In this document: in pieces, positions 1-5,622 of the stretch
How the letters are laid out: each line of letters starts with the position of its first letter
Position numbering within the stretch: position 1 is the first letter of the stretch
Notes under the pieces: model-generated
What the model was told of the DNA's origin: nothing
Databases searched by the model: none
Seen by the model: only the letters and a program-made list of their open reading frames with translations
Program-made: the position numbers and the translations under genes
Assembly: GCA_903871715.1 (NCBI GenBank)
Contig: CAIQHW010000561.1
Location: forward strand, 1 to 5,943
Direction: 5' to 3'
Length of the DNA stretch: 5,943 nucleotides
Source: an uncultured bacterium
GTDB lineage: Bacteria > Bacteroidota > Bacteroidia > Chitinophagales > CAIODY01

Positions 1-1
1 A

Positions 2-46
2 CAAATGAAAGCTGCACAAAAATTTAAACAAAAAATTCAAAACTAA
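2..46 (+). CDS. C-terminal tail of an upstream gene (partial)
   Basis: An open frame enters from the left edge and ends at a TAA at 44-46, giving a short basic tail that reads QMKAAQKFKQKIQN. The other two rightward frames stop early (TGA at 6-8 and TAA at 25-27), so this is the only frame that can carry a gene end close to the next start. The stop lies five bases before the ATG of the biotin carrier gene, which suggests one operon. In Bacteroidota such a carrier often follows a biotin carboxylase gene, so that is a reasonable guess, but 14 residues are too few to identify the protein. Confidence 0.45.
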   Translation, partial: QMKAAQKFKQKIQN

Positions 47-51
47 ATTTC

Positions 52-552
52 ATGTATCAAGTTAGTATCAACGAGCAAAAGCCCATCAGCATTGAGTTTA
101 AAGACGATGCTACTTTTGTAAATGGACAAAAAACGGATTGGGATTTAATAAAAACGGGTGAAAATTTATTTCACGTTTTGCAAAATAATTTGTCGTATAA
201 TGCTGAAATAATTTCAGCAAATCACGAAGAAAAAAGTTTGATGGTTCGGGTCAATAATCAAATTTACGAAGTGAAAGTGAAAGACCGATTTGATATTTTA
301 TTGGGGCAAATGGGCATGAACAGTGGCTCGGCACAAAAAGTAAATGATTTAAAAGCACCTATGCCAGGGTTGGTTTTGAAAATAAATGTGAGCGAAGGGC
401 AAGCAATAAAAAAAGGCGAAAGCTTATTAATTTTAGAAGCCATGAAAATGGAGAATGTGCTGAAAGCTGCCAGCGACGGGATTATCAAATCCATAAAAGT
501 GAAACAAGGCAGCACAGTAGAAAAAGGACAATTGCTGATTCAGATACAATAA
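52..552 (+). CDS. Biotin/lipoyl-attachment carrier protein (BCCP of an acyl-CoA carboxylase)
   Basis: This 166-residue cytoplasmic protein should carry the biotin arm of a biotin-dependent carboxylase, moving CO2 from a biotin carboxylase to a carboxyltransferase that acts on an acyl-CoA. Residues about 98-166 form a biotinyl domain with an APMPG motif (102-106) and the signature EAMKMEN (129-135), in which Lys132 (bases 445-447) is the expected biotinylated lysine. Residues 1-90 form a beta-rich region ending in a YEVKVKDRFDILL-like stretch; it resembles the part preceding the carrier domain in propionyl-CoA and pyruvate carboxylase alpha chains (family knowledge, not tested). So this looks like the C-terminal part of such an alpha chain encoded as a separate gene. 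It starts at the ATG five bases after the upstream stop, with no Shine-Dalgarno site. Its carboxylase partner genes are not in the window. The substrate (acetyl-, propionyl- or another acyl-CoA) cannot be read from this subunit. Confidence 0.93.
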   Translation: MYQVSINEQKPISIEFKDDATFVNGQKTDWDLIKTGENLFHVLQNNLSYNAEIISANHEEKSLMVRVNNQIYEVKVKDRFDILLGQMGMNSGSAQKVNDLKAPMPGLVLKINVSEGQAIKKGESLLILEAMKMENVLKAASDGIIKSIKVKQGSTVEKGQLLIQIQ

Positions 553-603
553 TTTAACCTAAAAACTAACCACACTATTTTTTATTTCAGGAAATTTGAG
601 CAC

Positions 604-2082
604 ATGAATAAGCTAATTATTTTTTTGAGTGTGACTGCCATCGCTGTATTCATCATGGTTTCGTGTCGCAAATCATTAACGGGCGATGGCAATGCAAACA
701 AAACACCCAACACTTATACCATTATTGATACGATAATTCGCAGTGGTCAAAATCGTTTTCAATCCATTGTAAAAATTCATTGGTGGGGCGATGACCCAGA
801 TGGTTTTGTAAAATATTATCAATACACTTTTGATAAAACAATTACCGCAAATACTCAATGGCACAAGGTTGTAGGGCAGGATAGCACTTTTGTTTTGATA
901 GTGCCAAACGGTATAGACACAGCAAATTTTATTTTTAGTGTACGCTCGGTGGACAATAAAGGAGCTGTTGACCCAACTCCAGTACGAGTCGGCTATCCAA
1001 TTAAAAATTCGCCGCCAACGATTTTGTTTGTGCCAGGTATTTATAACCCCACTTACACGTTTCCAATTGTGCGATTATATTGGCAAGCCAGTGACCCCGA
1101 TGGTAGCGATAACATTGACCACATCGAATTAATTTGGAACGACACAACGCTGCGTCCCACATCTGTGAAGGCTTCGGTGAGTAGTGCCATTTTTGAAGCT
1201 ACGAATTTAACCACCACAAATATCACAACCAGAATTTATCCAAACAATAATTTAGCAGCTTTGGATAGTGTGGTTAGTAATTTAAAATTGAAAAACAACA
1301 ATCAATTATTTATTCGAGCAGTGGATAAAGCAGGCGCAAAAAGCAAGTGGGTAGCGTCTTTCAGCATGTATGTGCGCAAACCAAAGGGCGATAAATTATT
1401 GGTAGATGCTTACAAAACACCATCGGCAAATGTTGAAAGTTTTTATGGGCAATGCATGGTGAATAAGGGTTACAGCATTTTTGATACACTAAAATTATTT
1501 GCCAGCAACCCAATAGAATTAGCCGCCGACAATGCCACACAAACAAAAATATTTGCGCTTTTTAAAACCATTATTTGGTTTGGGGATAACACCAATAGCT
1601 CGTTAGGAATTGTAGACAAAACCACCAACGATTTTTTTACCAACGGCGGCAAAATGTTTATGGCAAATAGATTAGAGCCTTCGTTTGATGCCAATTCGCC
1701 ACAGTTAAGCATTACACCAGCTCAATCGCTTTACAACAACAGCGATACTACTTTATTGTTTCCTACCGATTCGTTGGCAAATGCAGCAAAATCAGGTTGG
1801 GCAACATTAAAAGACACCGCTTTTATTTCCGTCATTAAGCCCATGCAATTAGGCAACGGCACAGTAAATTTATATTCATCGCATCTTTCGGTAAAAGACA
1901 ATGTTCATAATCAAACGCCGCCATATCCGCTATGGACGGGCACTTCGAGCATTATTGCCGAAAGGTTAAATGGCAACAATCAGCCTGTTTTTATTTATAG
2001 CGAAGTGGAATTGCATTTGCTAAATGGCAACCACAACATTGATTTGGTGTGGGCAAAAATTTTAGGAGAGTTTGGTTTGTAA
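604..2082 (+). CDS. Secreted lipoprotein with two FN3/Ig-like modules and a Rossmann-like C-terminal region
   Basis: This 492-residue protein begins with a hydrophobic signal (residues 3-20) followed by a lipobox-like MVSC, so Cys21 is the likely lipidated residue and the mature protein should sit on a membrane surface. Two beta-sandwich-like modules follow. Module one (about 53-131) has WWGDDPDG and ends near SVRSVDNKG; module two (about 153-258) has WQASDPDG and ends near FIRAVDKAG. The W and DPDG positions of the two modules are exactly 100 residues apart (60/160 and 64-67/164-167), suggesting an internal duplication with a longer second copy. Residues about 263-492 start KGDKLLVDAY, then contain ALFKTIIWFGDNT and TNDFFTNGGKMFM. 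This beta-strand, helix, 'NGGK-phi-phi' pattern recalls ThuA/glutamine-amidotransferase-like Rossmann domains seen in Bacteroidota surface proteins; that is inference from pattern only, and no catalytic triad is evident. An AGGAAA-like stretch at 588-594 lies near the start ATG. The function is unknown; it may be a binding or structural surface protein. Confidence 0.85.
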   Translation: MNKLIIFLSVTAIAVFIMVSCRKSLTGDGNANKTPNTYTIIDTIIRSGQNRFQSIVKIHWWGDDPDGFVKYYQYTFDKTITANTQWHKVVGQDSTFVLIVPNGIDTANFIFSVRSVDNKGAVDPTPVRVGYPIKNSPPTILFVPGIYNPTYTFPIVRLYWQASDPDGSDNIDHIELIWNDTTLRPTSVKASVSSAIFEATNLTTTNITTRIYPNNNLAALDSVVSNLKLKNNNQLFIRAVDKAGAKSKWVASFSMYVRKPKGDKLLVDAYKTPSANVESFYGQCMVNKGYSIFDTLKLFASNPIELAADNATQTKIFALFKTIIWFGDNTNSSLGIVDKTTNDFFTNGGKMFMANRLEPSFDANSPQLSITPAQSLYNNSDTTLLFPTDSLANAAKSGWATLKDTAFISVIKPMQLGNGTVNLYSSHLSVKDNVHNQTPPYPLWTGTSSIIAERLNGNNQPVFIYSEVELHLLNGNHNIDLVWAKILGEFGL

Positions 2083-2105
2083 AAACTTTCTTGCCATTGC
2101 CATGT

Positions 2106-2113
2106 TAACTTCG
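2106..2113 (+). promoter_or_regulatory. Possible -7 promoter element before the thioesterase gene
   Basis: TAACTTCG matches the Bacteroidota -7 consensus TAnnTTTG at all but one position and lies 19 bases before the thioesterase ATG. No TTTG lies at the usual 17-20 base distance upstream: the nearest copies, in the end of the lipoprotein gene, are 26 or more bases away. The gene may instead be read through from the lipoprotein gene, whose stop is only 50 bases upstream. Confidence 0.3.
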
Positions 2114-2132
2114 CAAAAATAATTTTACAAAA

Positions 2133-2648
2133 ATGGAAGCAAAAAAATGTACCGAATCGCTTACGATAATGACAGAGTTGGTATTGCCTAACGATGCGAA
2201 TCTGCTGGGAAATTTGATGGGCGGCAGATTATTGTATTGGATGGATATTGCCTCGGCATTGAGTGCATCCAAACATGCGCAGGCGCAAGTGGTTACAGCT
2301 TCGGTGGATAATGTTTCGTTTCAACATCCGATTAAATTGGGCAGTGTAATTACGATTGAAGCAAAAATATCTCGAGCTTTCAAAACCTCTATGGAAGTAC
2401 ATTTGGTGGTGTATGCGCAAACTTTGCGACACGGAAAAAAAATAAAAAGCAATGAAGCATTTTACACCTTTGTAGCATTGGATGAAAATGGCACACCAAT
2501 AGATGTGGCATCAGCTATTCCAGAAAATGACGACGAACAAAAATTGTATGAAGGTGCTTTACGACGAAGGGAAATCAGATTAGTGTTGGCAGGAAAAATA
2601 AAAGCCAGTGAAGCCGAGGGTTTGAAGGGTTTGTTCGGAAATTTTTAA
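2133..2648 (+). CDS. Hotdog-fold acyl-CoA thioesterase (YciA/BACH family)
   Basis: This 171-residue cytoplasmic protein should hydrolyse acyl-CoA to free acid and CoA. Its N-terminal half aligns without gaps to the active-site region of Haemophilus YciA as I remember it: the LPNDAN..GN..GG...YWMD stretch (residues 18-38) matches MPSDTN..GD..GG...SQMD. Asn23 corresponds to the conserved Asn, and Asp38 to the Asp44 proposed as catalytic in YciA. The next helix (ASALSASKHA) and the strand VVTASVDNVSF (53-63) complete the hotdog signature, followed by HPIKLGSVITIEAKI. Residues about 130-171 form a charged tail with RRREIRL that is common in homologues. The length fits a single hotdog domain, so the active enzyme must be an oligomer. 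It starts at the ATG, with an A-rich leader instead of a Shine-Dalgarno site. The chain-length preference cannot be told. The membrane-protein gene begins 25 bases after its stop, so the two may be co-transcribed. Confidence 0.92.
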   Translation: MEAKKCTESLTIMTELVLPNDANLLGNLMGGRLLYWMDIASALSASKHAQAQVVTASVDNVSFQHPIKLGSVITIEAKISRAFKTSMEVHLVVYAQTLRHGKKIKSNEAFYTFVALDENGTPIDVASAIPENDDEQKLYEGALRRREIRLVLAGKIKASEAEGLKGLFGNF

Positions 2649-2673
2649 AATAATTTTTCTCAACGACGAAAAT

Positions 2674-3840
2674 TTGAAAACATTTTTTCTCAAAAAAAAA
2701 TTTCTAACTGCACTTTATTTTTTGGTAGCTGTTGTCATTGCTGTTCAATTATTGATTGAACAACAAACCATCAATCCTACTTCGTTTAACAATTACCTCA
2801 TCTTTAAAAATTCATTTGGGTTTTTAATTAGCCATCAAAATTTATACAGCCCACATCCCAATTTTTATTGGGACTTATTTAAATACAGTCCATCGTTTTC
2901 GGTTTTCATGATTCCGTTTTATTATGCACCAAACTGGCTTGGGCTGTGCTTTTGGAATGTTTTAAATACGATGGTTTTGTGTTTAGCAATTTTTTCGATT
3001 CCCAAAATTGATGAAAAAAAACAAGCTTTTATTTTGCTTTTTATTTTGCTGGAAATGATTTCATCGTTGCAAAATTCGCAAAGCAATACTTTGATTGCCG
3101 GCTTGCTAATTTTTGCATTTTCTTTTTTTGAAAAAGAAAAAATTATCTGGGCATCACTGTTTATTGTGCTCACCTTTTTCATAAAAATTTTTGGCATTGC
3201 AGCAGCCGTCATGTTTTTATTTTATCCTAAAAAAGGGAAGTTTATTTTATATTCCATCGGCTGGAGTGCTTTTCTGTTAATGCTTCCATTGATTTTTGTT
3301 TCAGCCAAAGATTTGATTTGGCAATATCAAAATTGGTTTTCACTTTTAAAAAGCGACCAGCAAATTTCTTACGGTGTTTCGGTTTTAGGATTAGCACACG
3401 CTTGGTTAAATGTTGATTTGTCAAAAACTATTACCGAAATTTCTGGCTTAATGATTCTCATTTTTCCAGCCATAAAAATCATTCGAGAAAATAATTTTGA
3501 ACAACGAGCCATTTTTTTCTGTGCCATTTTGCTCTGGATGATTTTATTTAATCATCGCTCCGAATCGCCTACATTCATCATTGCCACAGCATCTGTGGCA
3601 TTTTGGTACGCTGCTAAAAATGAATTCAGCAAAATAAATTTAGTACTCGTAATTTTAGTTTTTGTGTTCACTATTTTAATTACTACCGATATTATTCCGT
3701 TGCCCAACAAAGGCGAATGGCTGTTCAACAAGGCTTTAAAAGCATTGCCTGTTTTTTTAGTGTGGTTAAAAATTGTGTTCGATTTTTATTTTCCGATTCA
3801 CAAAAAATCAACTTCGCCCAAACCTTTTCTTACCAATTGA
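2674..3840 (+). CDS. Polytopic membrane protein, DUF2029/GT87 family (putative polyprenyl-phosphate-dependent glycosyltransferase)
   Basis: This 388-residue protein has a lysine-rich start, then roughly ten or more hydrophobic segments (for example 11-27, 91-109, 116-132, 138-152, 157-185, 191-209, 256-269, 279-292, 322-338, 355-373). Family-like landmarks are SFNNYLIFKNSF (37-48), NLYSPHPNFYWDLFKYSPSF (56-75), QNSQSNTLIAGLL (133-145), a KIFG (171-174) after a hydrophobic helix, and FNHRSESPTF (292-301). I recognise this layout from Bacteroidota DUF2029/GT87 proteins, a family that includes mycobacterial mannosyltransferases using polyprenyl-phosphate sugar donors. The sugar and acceptor here are unknown; Asp67 in the first large loop is a possible catalytic acid (inference). 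The start is TTG at 2674: there is no in-frame ATG between the thioesterase stop and Met79, and starting later would remove the first helix and the first-loop motifs. The last 43 bases overlap the convergent yciO-like gene, so the basic tail (about 375-388) is shared with its antisense. Confidence 0.85.
   Translation: MKTFFLKKKFLTALYFLVAVVIAVQLLIEQQTINPTSFNNYLIFKNSFGFLISHQNLYSPHPNFYWDLFKYSPSFSVFMIPFYYAPNWLGLCFWNVLNTMVLCLAIFSIPKIDEKKQAFILLFILLEMISSLQNSQSNTLIAGLLIFAFSFFEKEKIIWASLFIVLTFFIKIFGIAAAVMFLFYPKKGKFILYSIGWSAFLLMLPLIFVSAKDLIWQYQNWFSLLKSDQQISYGVSVLGLAHAWLNVDLSKTITEISGLMILIFPAIKIIRENNFEQRAIFFCAILLWMILFNHRSESPTFIIATASVAFWYAAKNEFSKINLVLVILVFVFTILITTDIIPLPNKGEWLFNKALKALPVFLVWLKIVFDFYFPIHKKSTSPKPFLTN
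2692..2700 (+). repeat. A9 homopolymer in the 5' end of the membrane-protein gene
   Basis: Nine consecutive A bases, preceded by a T6CTC stretch, encode most of Lys7-Lys9 of the membrane protein. A 10-base direct repeat, TTTTTCTCAA, occurs at 2654-2663 and again at 2684-2693, 30 bases apart. Such a run is prone to polymerase slippage and to sequencing error; in this copy the frame is intact. Confidence 0.8.
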
Positions 3841-4418
3841 ATTTCTGAAGTAGTGCAATCTAAAATTGTAGAAGGCGTTTTTCCACCAATGCCGCCATCA
3901 ATTACCATATCCACTTGATGCTCGAAAATGTCGAAAATTTCATCGGCTTCGGTGTAGTAATCCAGCACCAGATCTGTGTTGTGGAGCGATGTAGAAAGAA
4001 TAGGCTGACCATGTTCTAAAATAATTTGCTGACAAATTTTATTGTCGGGAATACGGATACCAATTTGTTTTCGCTTGTTTAATAATTGCTTAGGCGTTTT
4101 TTTTCCAGCGTTTAAAATGAAAGTATAAGGACCAGGCAAATGTTGTTTCATCACTCGAAAAACGCTGTTGTCAATTTGTAAAACGAAATCTGCCACTTGC
4201 GAAATATCAGCGCAAATTAAAGTGAGCAACAAATTTTTTCCTGGTTCAATTTTTTTAAAACGATAAATTTTTTCTACCGCTTTGTGGCTGCCAATGCTGC
4301 ATCCCAAGCCATACACGGTGTCGGTTGGATAAATAATGATGCCATCATTTTGCAACACTTCATCCACAATTTTTATTTTTCGTGGTTCGGGATTTTGTGG
4401 ATGAATTTGTAGCAACAT
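3798..4418 (-). CDS. yciO: YciO-type protein of the Sua5/YciO/YrdC family
   Basis: This 206-residue cytoplasmic protein is close along its whole length to E. coli YciO as I recall it. It shares IHPQNPEPRKI near the start (5-15), IIIYPTDTVYGLGC (27-40), a basic KIYRFKKIEPGKN region (50-62), LPGPYTFIL (94-102), IGIRIPDN (119-126), PILSTSL (139-145), VDMVIDGG (169-176), TPSTILD (181-187) and a C-terminal VRKGLGEVDFL. Family members bind nucleotide and RNA; YrdC/TsaC makes threonylcarbamoyl-AMP for the t6A modification of tRNA, whereas the role of YciO itself is less clear. Automatic pipelines would often call it L-threonylcarbamoyladenylate synthase. I chose the ATG at 4418: a TTG at 4451 would add 11 residues but would overlap the upstream gene, and homologues start at the MLLQIHP-like sequence. 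It begins 11 bases after the thioredoxin-protein stop, so they are probably co-transcribed. Its 3' end overlaps the convergent membrane-protein gene by 43 bases. Confidence 0.93.
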   Translation of the reverse strand: MLLQIHPQNPEPRKIKIVDEVLQNDGIIIYPTDTVYGLGCSIGSHKAVEKIYRFKKIEPGKNLLLTLICADISQVADFVLQIDNSVFRVMKQHLPGPYTFILNAGKKTPKQLLNKRKQIGIRIPDNKICQQIILEHGQPILSTSLHNTDLVLDYYTEADEIFDIFEHQVDMVIDGGIGGKTPSTILDCTTSEIQLVRKGLGEVDFL

Positions 4419-4429
4419 CGTTTTATTTT

Positions 4430-5470
4430 TTATCGTTTTCCATTTGCCCAATTGGTTCTAAAATCTTGCCACGACTTGCTTTTGAAAGCATCTTCGCCAT
4501 AAAAATGCAACACAGCATTCATCATTTCTGGTGTAAAAAATCTTGGCAAGGCATCCAATTTTTTTAAGTCTTCATCCAAAATAATGGTGGTTGGCAAAAT
4601 TAATTGATTGCCCGAAAGTGCCAATGCTATTGTGTTTACAGGCATTGCCATCGTTTCATCATATCGATAAGTGTTACCCATAAACCGAATGGAATCTTTG
4701 GTTTGCACATTAAAATCAATGAAGTAATATTTTTGGTTGATGTAGTTCACCATTGAAGTATCAGTAAACACAGATTTGTTCATCACCCTGCAAGCATTGC
4801 ACCAATCAGTGTTTAGATGAATCAACCATTTTCGCTTTTCTTTTTGATAAGATTTTTCAGCTTTTGCAAAAGTGAATTTTTGCAACGCAATTTTTTTATT
4901 TTGCTTCGCTGTATCCACAAAAGCTATGTTGTAATATTTGCTGAAATCGGCGAAGGGACAATTCATGTACACATTTTCTACAAAAAAAATCAAAATTGGT
5001 TCGATGGTTTTATCATCCAAATAACCTGGCACATTGGCGGTGTTTTTCATGTCGTTGAACATAAAAATGGTGGTGGGATAAGATAATTGATTGCCCAACA
5101 ATTTATAGCCCAACTGATGCACAGCACGGTTTCCAGTGCTTTTGTTTACATACAAAGTGTCTTTAAAATAAATGCTGTCTTTGGTTTCGGCATTAAATTT
5201 TACAGGATAAAAATTTTGATTTACATAAGCTGCAATTGCAGGATTGCTGTATGTAGTTGCCATCATACGTTTGCACCAACCGCACCAATCGGTATACACA
5301 TCAATCAAAAAAGGTTTAGGCGTTTTTTTGTTTGCCTCAAATGCTTCTTTAAAGGTCATCCATTTTACTAAAGATGGTGGTTCGGCATTTTCAAAATTTG
5401 GATGCAGCAATTGCGCATGAACCTTTGCCGAAAAAAAAACTAGCAATAAAAAACAAACTAAATTTCGCAT
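4430..5470 (-). CDS. Secreted protein with two tandem thioredoxin-like domains
   Basis: This 346-residue protein starts with a classical signal peptide (residues 1-19, ending AKVHA before Gln20) and should act in the periplasm as a thiol-disulfide protein. Domain one (about 35-165) has TDWCGWC, with Cys63 and Cys66, and a cis-proline candidate at YPTT (Pro132). Domain two (about 196-325) has TDWCNAC, with Cys224 and Cys227, and LPTT (Pro293). Both domains also carry TKDSI (96-100; 257-261 shifted by 161) and GNQL before the proline. Every one of these landmarks is offset by exactly 161 residues, so the protein is an internal duplication. The domains resemble the thioredoxin_7/DUF255-like thioredoxins common in Bacteroidota. 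The two CxxC pairs differ (GW against NA), so the redox potentials may differ. Partners and direction (reductase, isomerase or oxidase) cannot be told. It is the first gene of a leftward pair with the yciO-like gene, and a good promoter lies just upstream. Confidence 0.9.
   Translation of the reverse strand: MRNLVCFLLLVFFSAKVHAQLLHPNFENAEPPSLVKWMTFKEAFEANKKTPKPFLIDVYTDWCGWCKRMMATTYSNPAIAAYVNQNFYPVKFNAETKDSIYFKDTLYVNKSTGNRAVHQLGYKLLGNQLSYPTTIFMFNDMKNTANVPGYLDDKTIEPILIFFVENVYMNCPFADFSKYYNIAFVDTAKQNKKIALQKFTFAKAEKSYQKEKRKWLIHLNTDWCNACRVMNKSVFTDTSMVNYINQKYYFIDFNVQTKDSIRFMGNTYRYDETMAMPVNTIALALSGNQLILPTTIILDEDLKKLDALPRFFTPEMMNAVLHFYGEDAFKSKSWQDFRTNWANGKR
4592..4810 (-). repeat. Second copy of the internal thioredoxin duplication
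   Basis: Residues 221-293 of the thioredoxin protein, from TDWC to the cis-proline, align without gaps to residues 60-132. My hand count gives 27 identical positions out of 73. This copy carries the CNAC site. Confidence 0.85.
5075..5293 (-). repeat. First copy of the internal thioredoxin duplication
   Basis: Residues 60-132 of the thioredoxin protein, carrying the CGWC site, form the first copy of the 161-residue-period duplication. Similarity is clear at the protein level only; the DNA of the two copies has diverged. Confidence 0.85.
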
Positions 5471-5490
5471 GAAAAATTTATTAAGAACCG

Positions 5491-5523
5491 CAAAGATAGT
5501 GGATTATAGAAATGGCTGCAAAA
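5491..5523 (-). promoter_or_regulatory. Bacteroidota-type promoter for the thioredoxin/yciO pair
   Basis: On the minus strand, TTTG (5522-5519) is followed after 20 bases by TATCTTTG (5498-5491). This matches the Bacteroidota -33 TTTG / -7 TAnnTTTG consensus fully at the -7 box, with normal spacing. The -7 box ends 20 bases before the ATG at 5470, which would give a short leader. Confidence 0.7.
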
Positions 5524-5569
5524 GCTAATAACTAACTTTTTTGCAAGGTTTGTGAGCAAATGGAAAGCA

Positions 5570-5598
5570 TTTGGTTTATGGGAGTATTGATATCTTTA
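5570..5598 (+). promoter_or_regulatory. Candidate promoter for the CvpA-family gene
   Basis: TTTG at 5570-5573 is followed after 17 bases by TATCTTTA at 5591-5598, one mismatch from TAnnTTTG. Its distance to the ATG at 5623 would leave a leader of about 18 bases. A second partial match, CTACTTTG at 5613-5620, lies too close to the ATG to be convincing. Confidence 0.45.
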
Positions 5599-5622
5599 CA
5601 AAAAAATTGTTGCTACTTTGAA

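Noticed and set aside
264..515. Leftward open frame of 83 codons across the biotin carrier gene
   Set aside because: It is antisense to the conserved biotinyl domain and has no motif of its own.
1361..1712. Two leftward open frames inside the lipoprotein gene
   Set aside because: They overlap each other and the lipoprotein frame, and look like chance open frames; other such frames at 676-864, 938-1132, 2229-2432, 2922-3212, 3242-3424 and 4382-4567 were dropped for the same reason.
2091..2102. Tandem TTGCCA repeat (two copies)
   Set aside because: Two copies of a hexamer are expected by chance and there is no sign of a hairpin or operator.
4419..4451. Extended TTG start for the yciO-like gene
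   Set aside because: It would add 11 residues with no counterpart in YciO and overlap the upstream gene; the ATG at 4418 fits the family start.
4817..5371. Two rightward open frames of 89 and 94 codons lying end to end
   Set aside because: Both are antisense to the well-supported thioredoxin protein; their translations have no recognisable motif.
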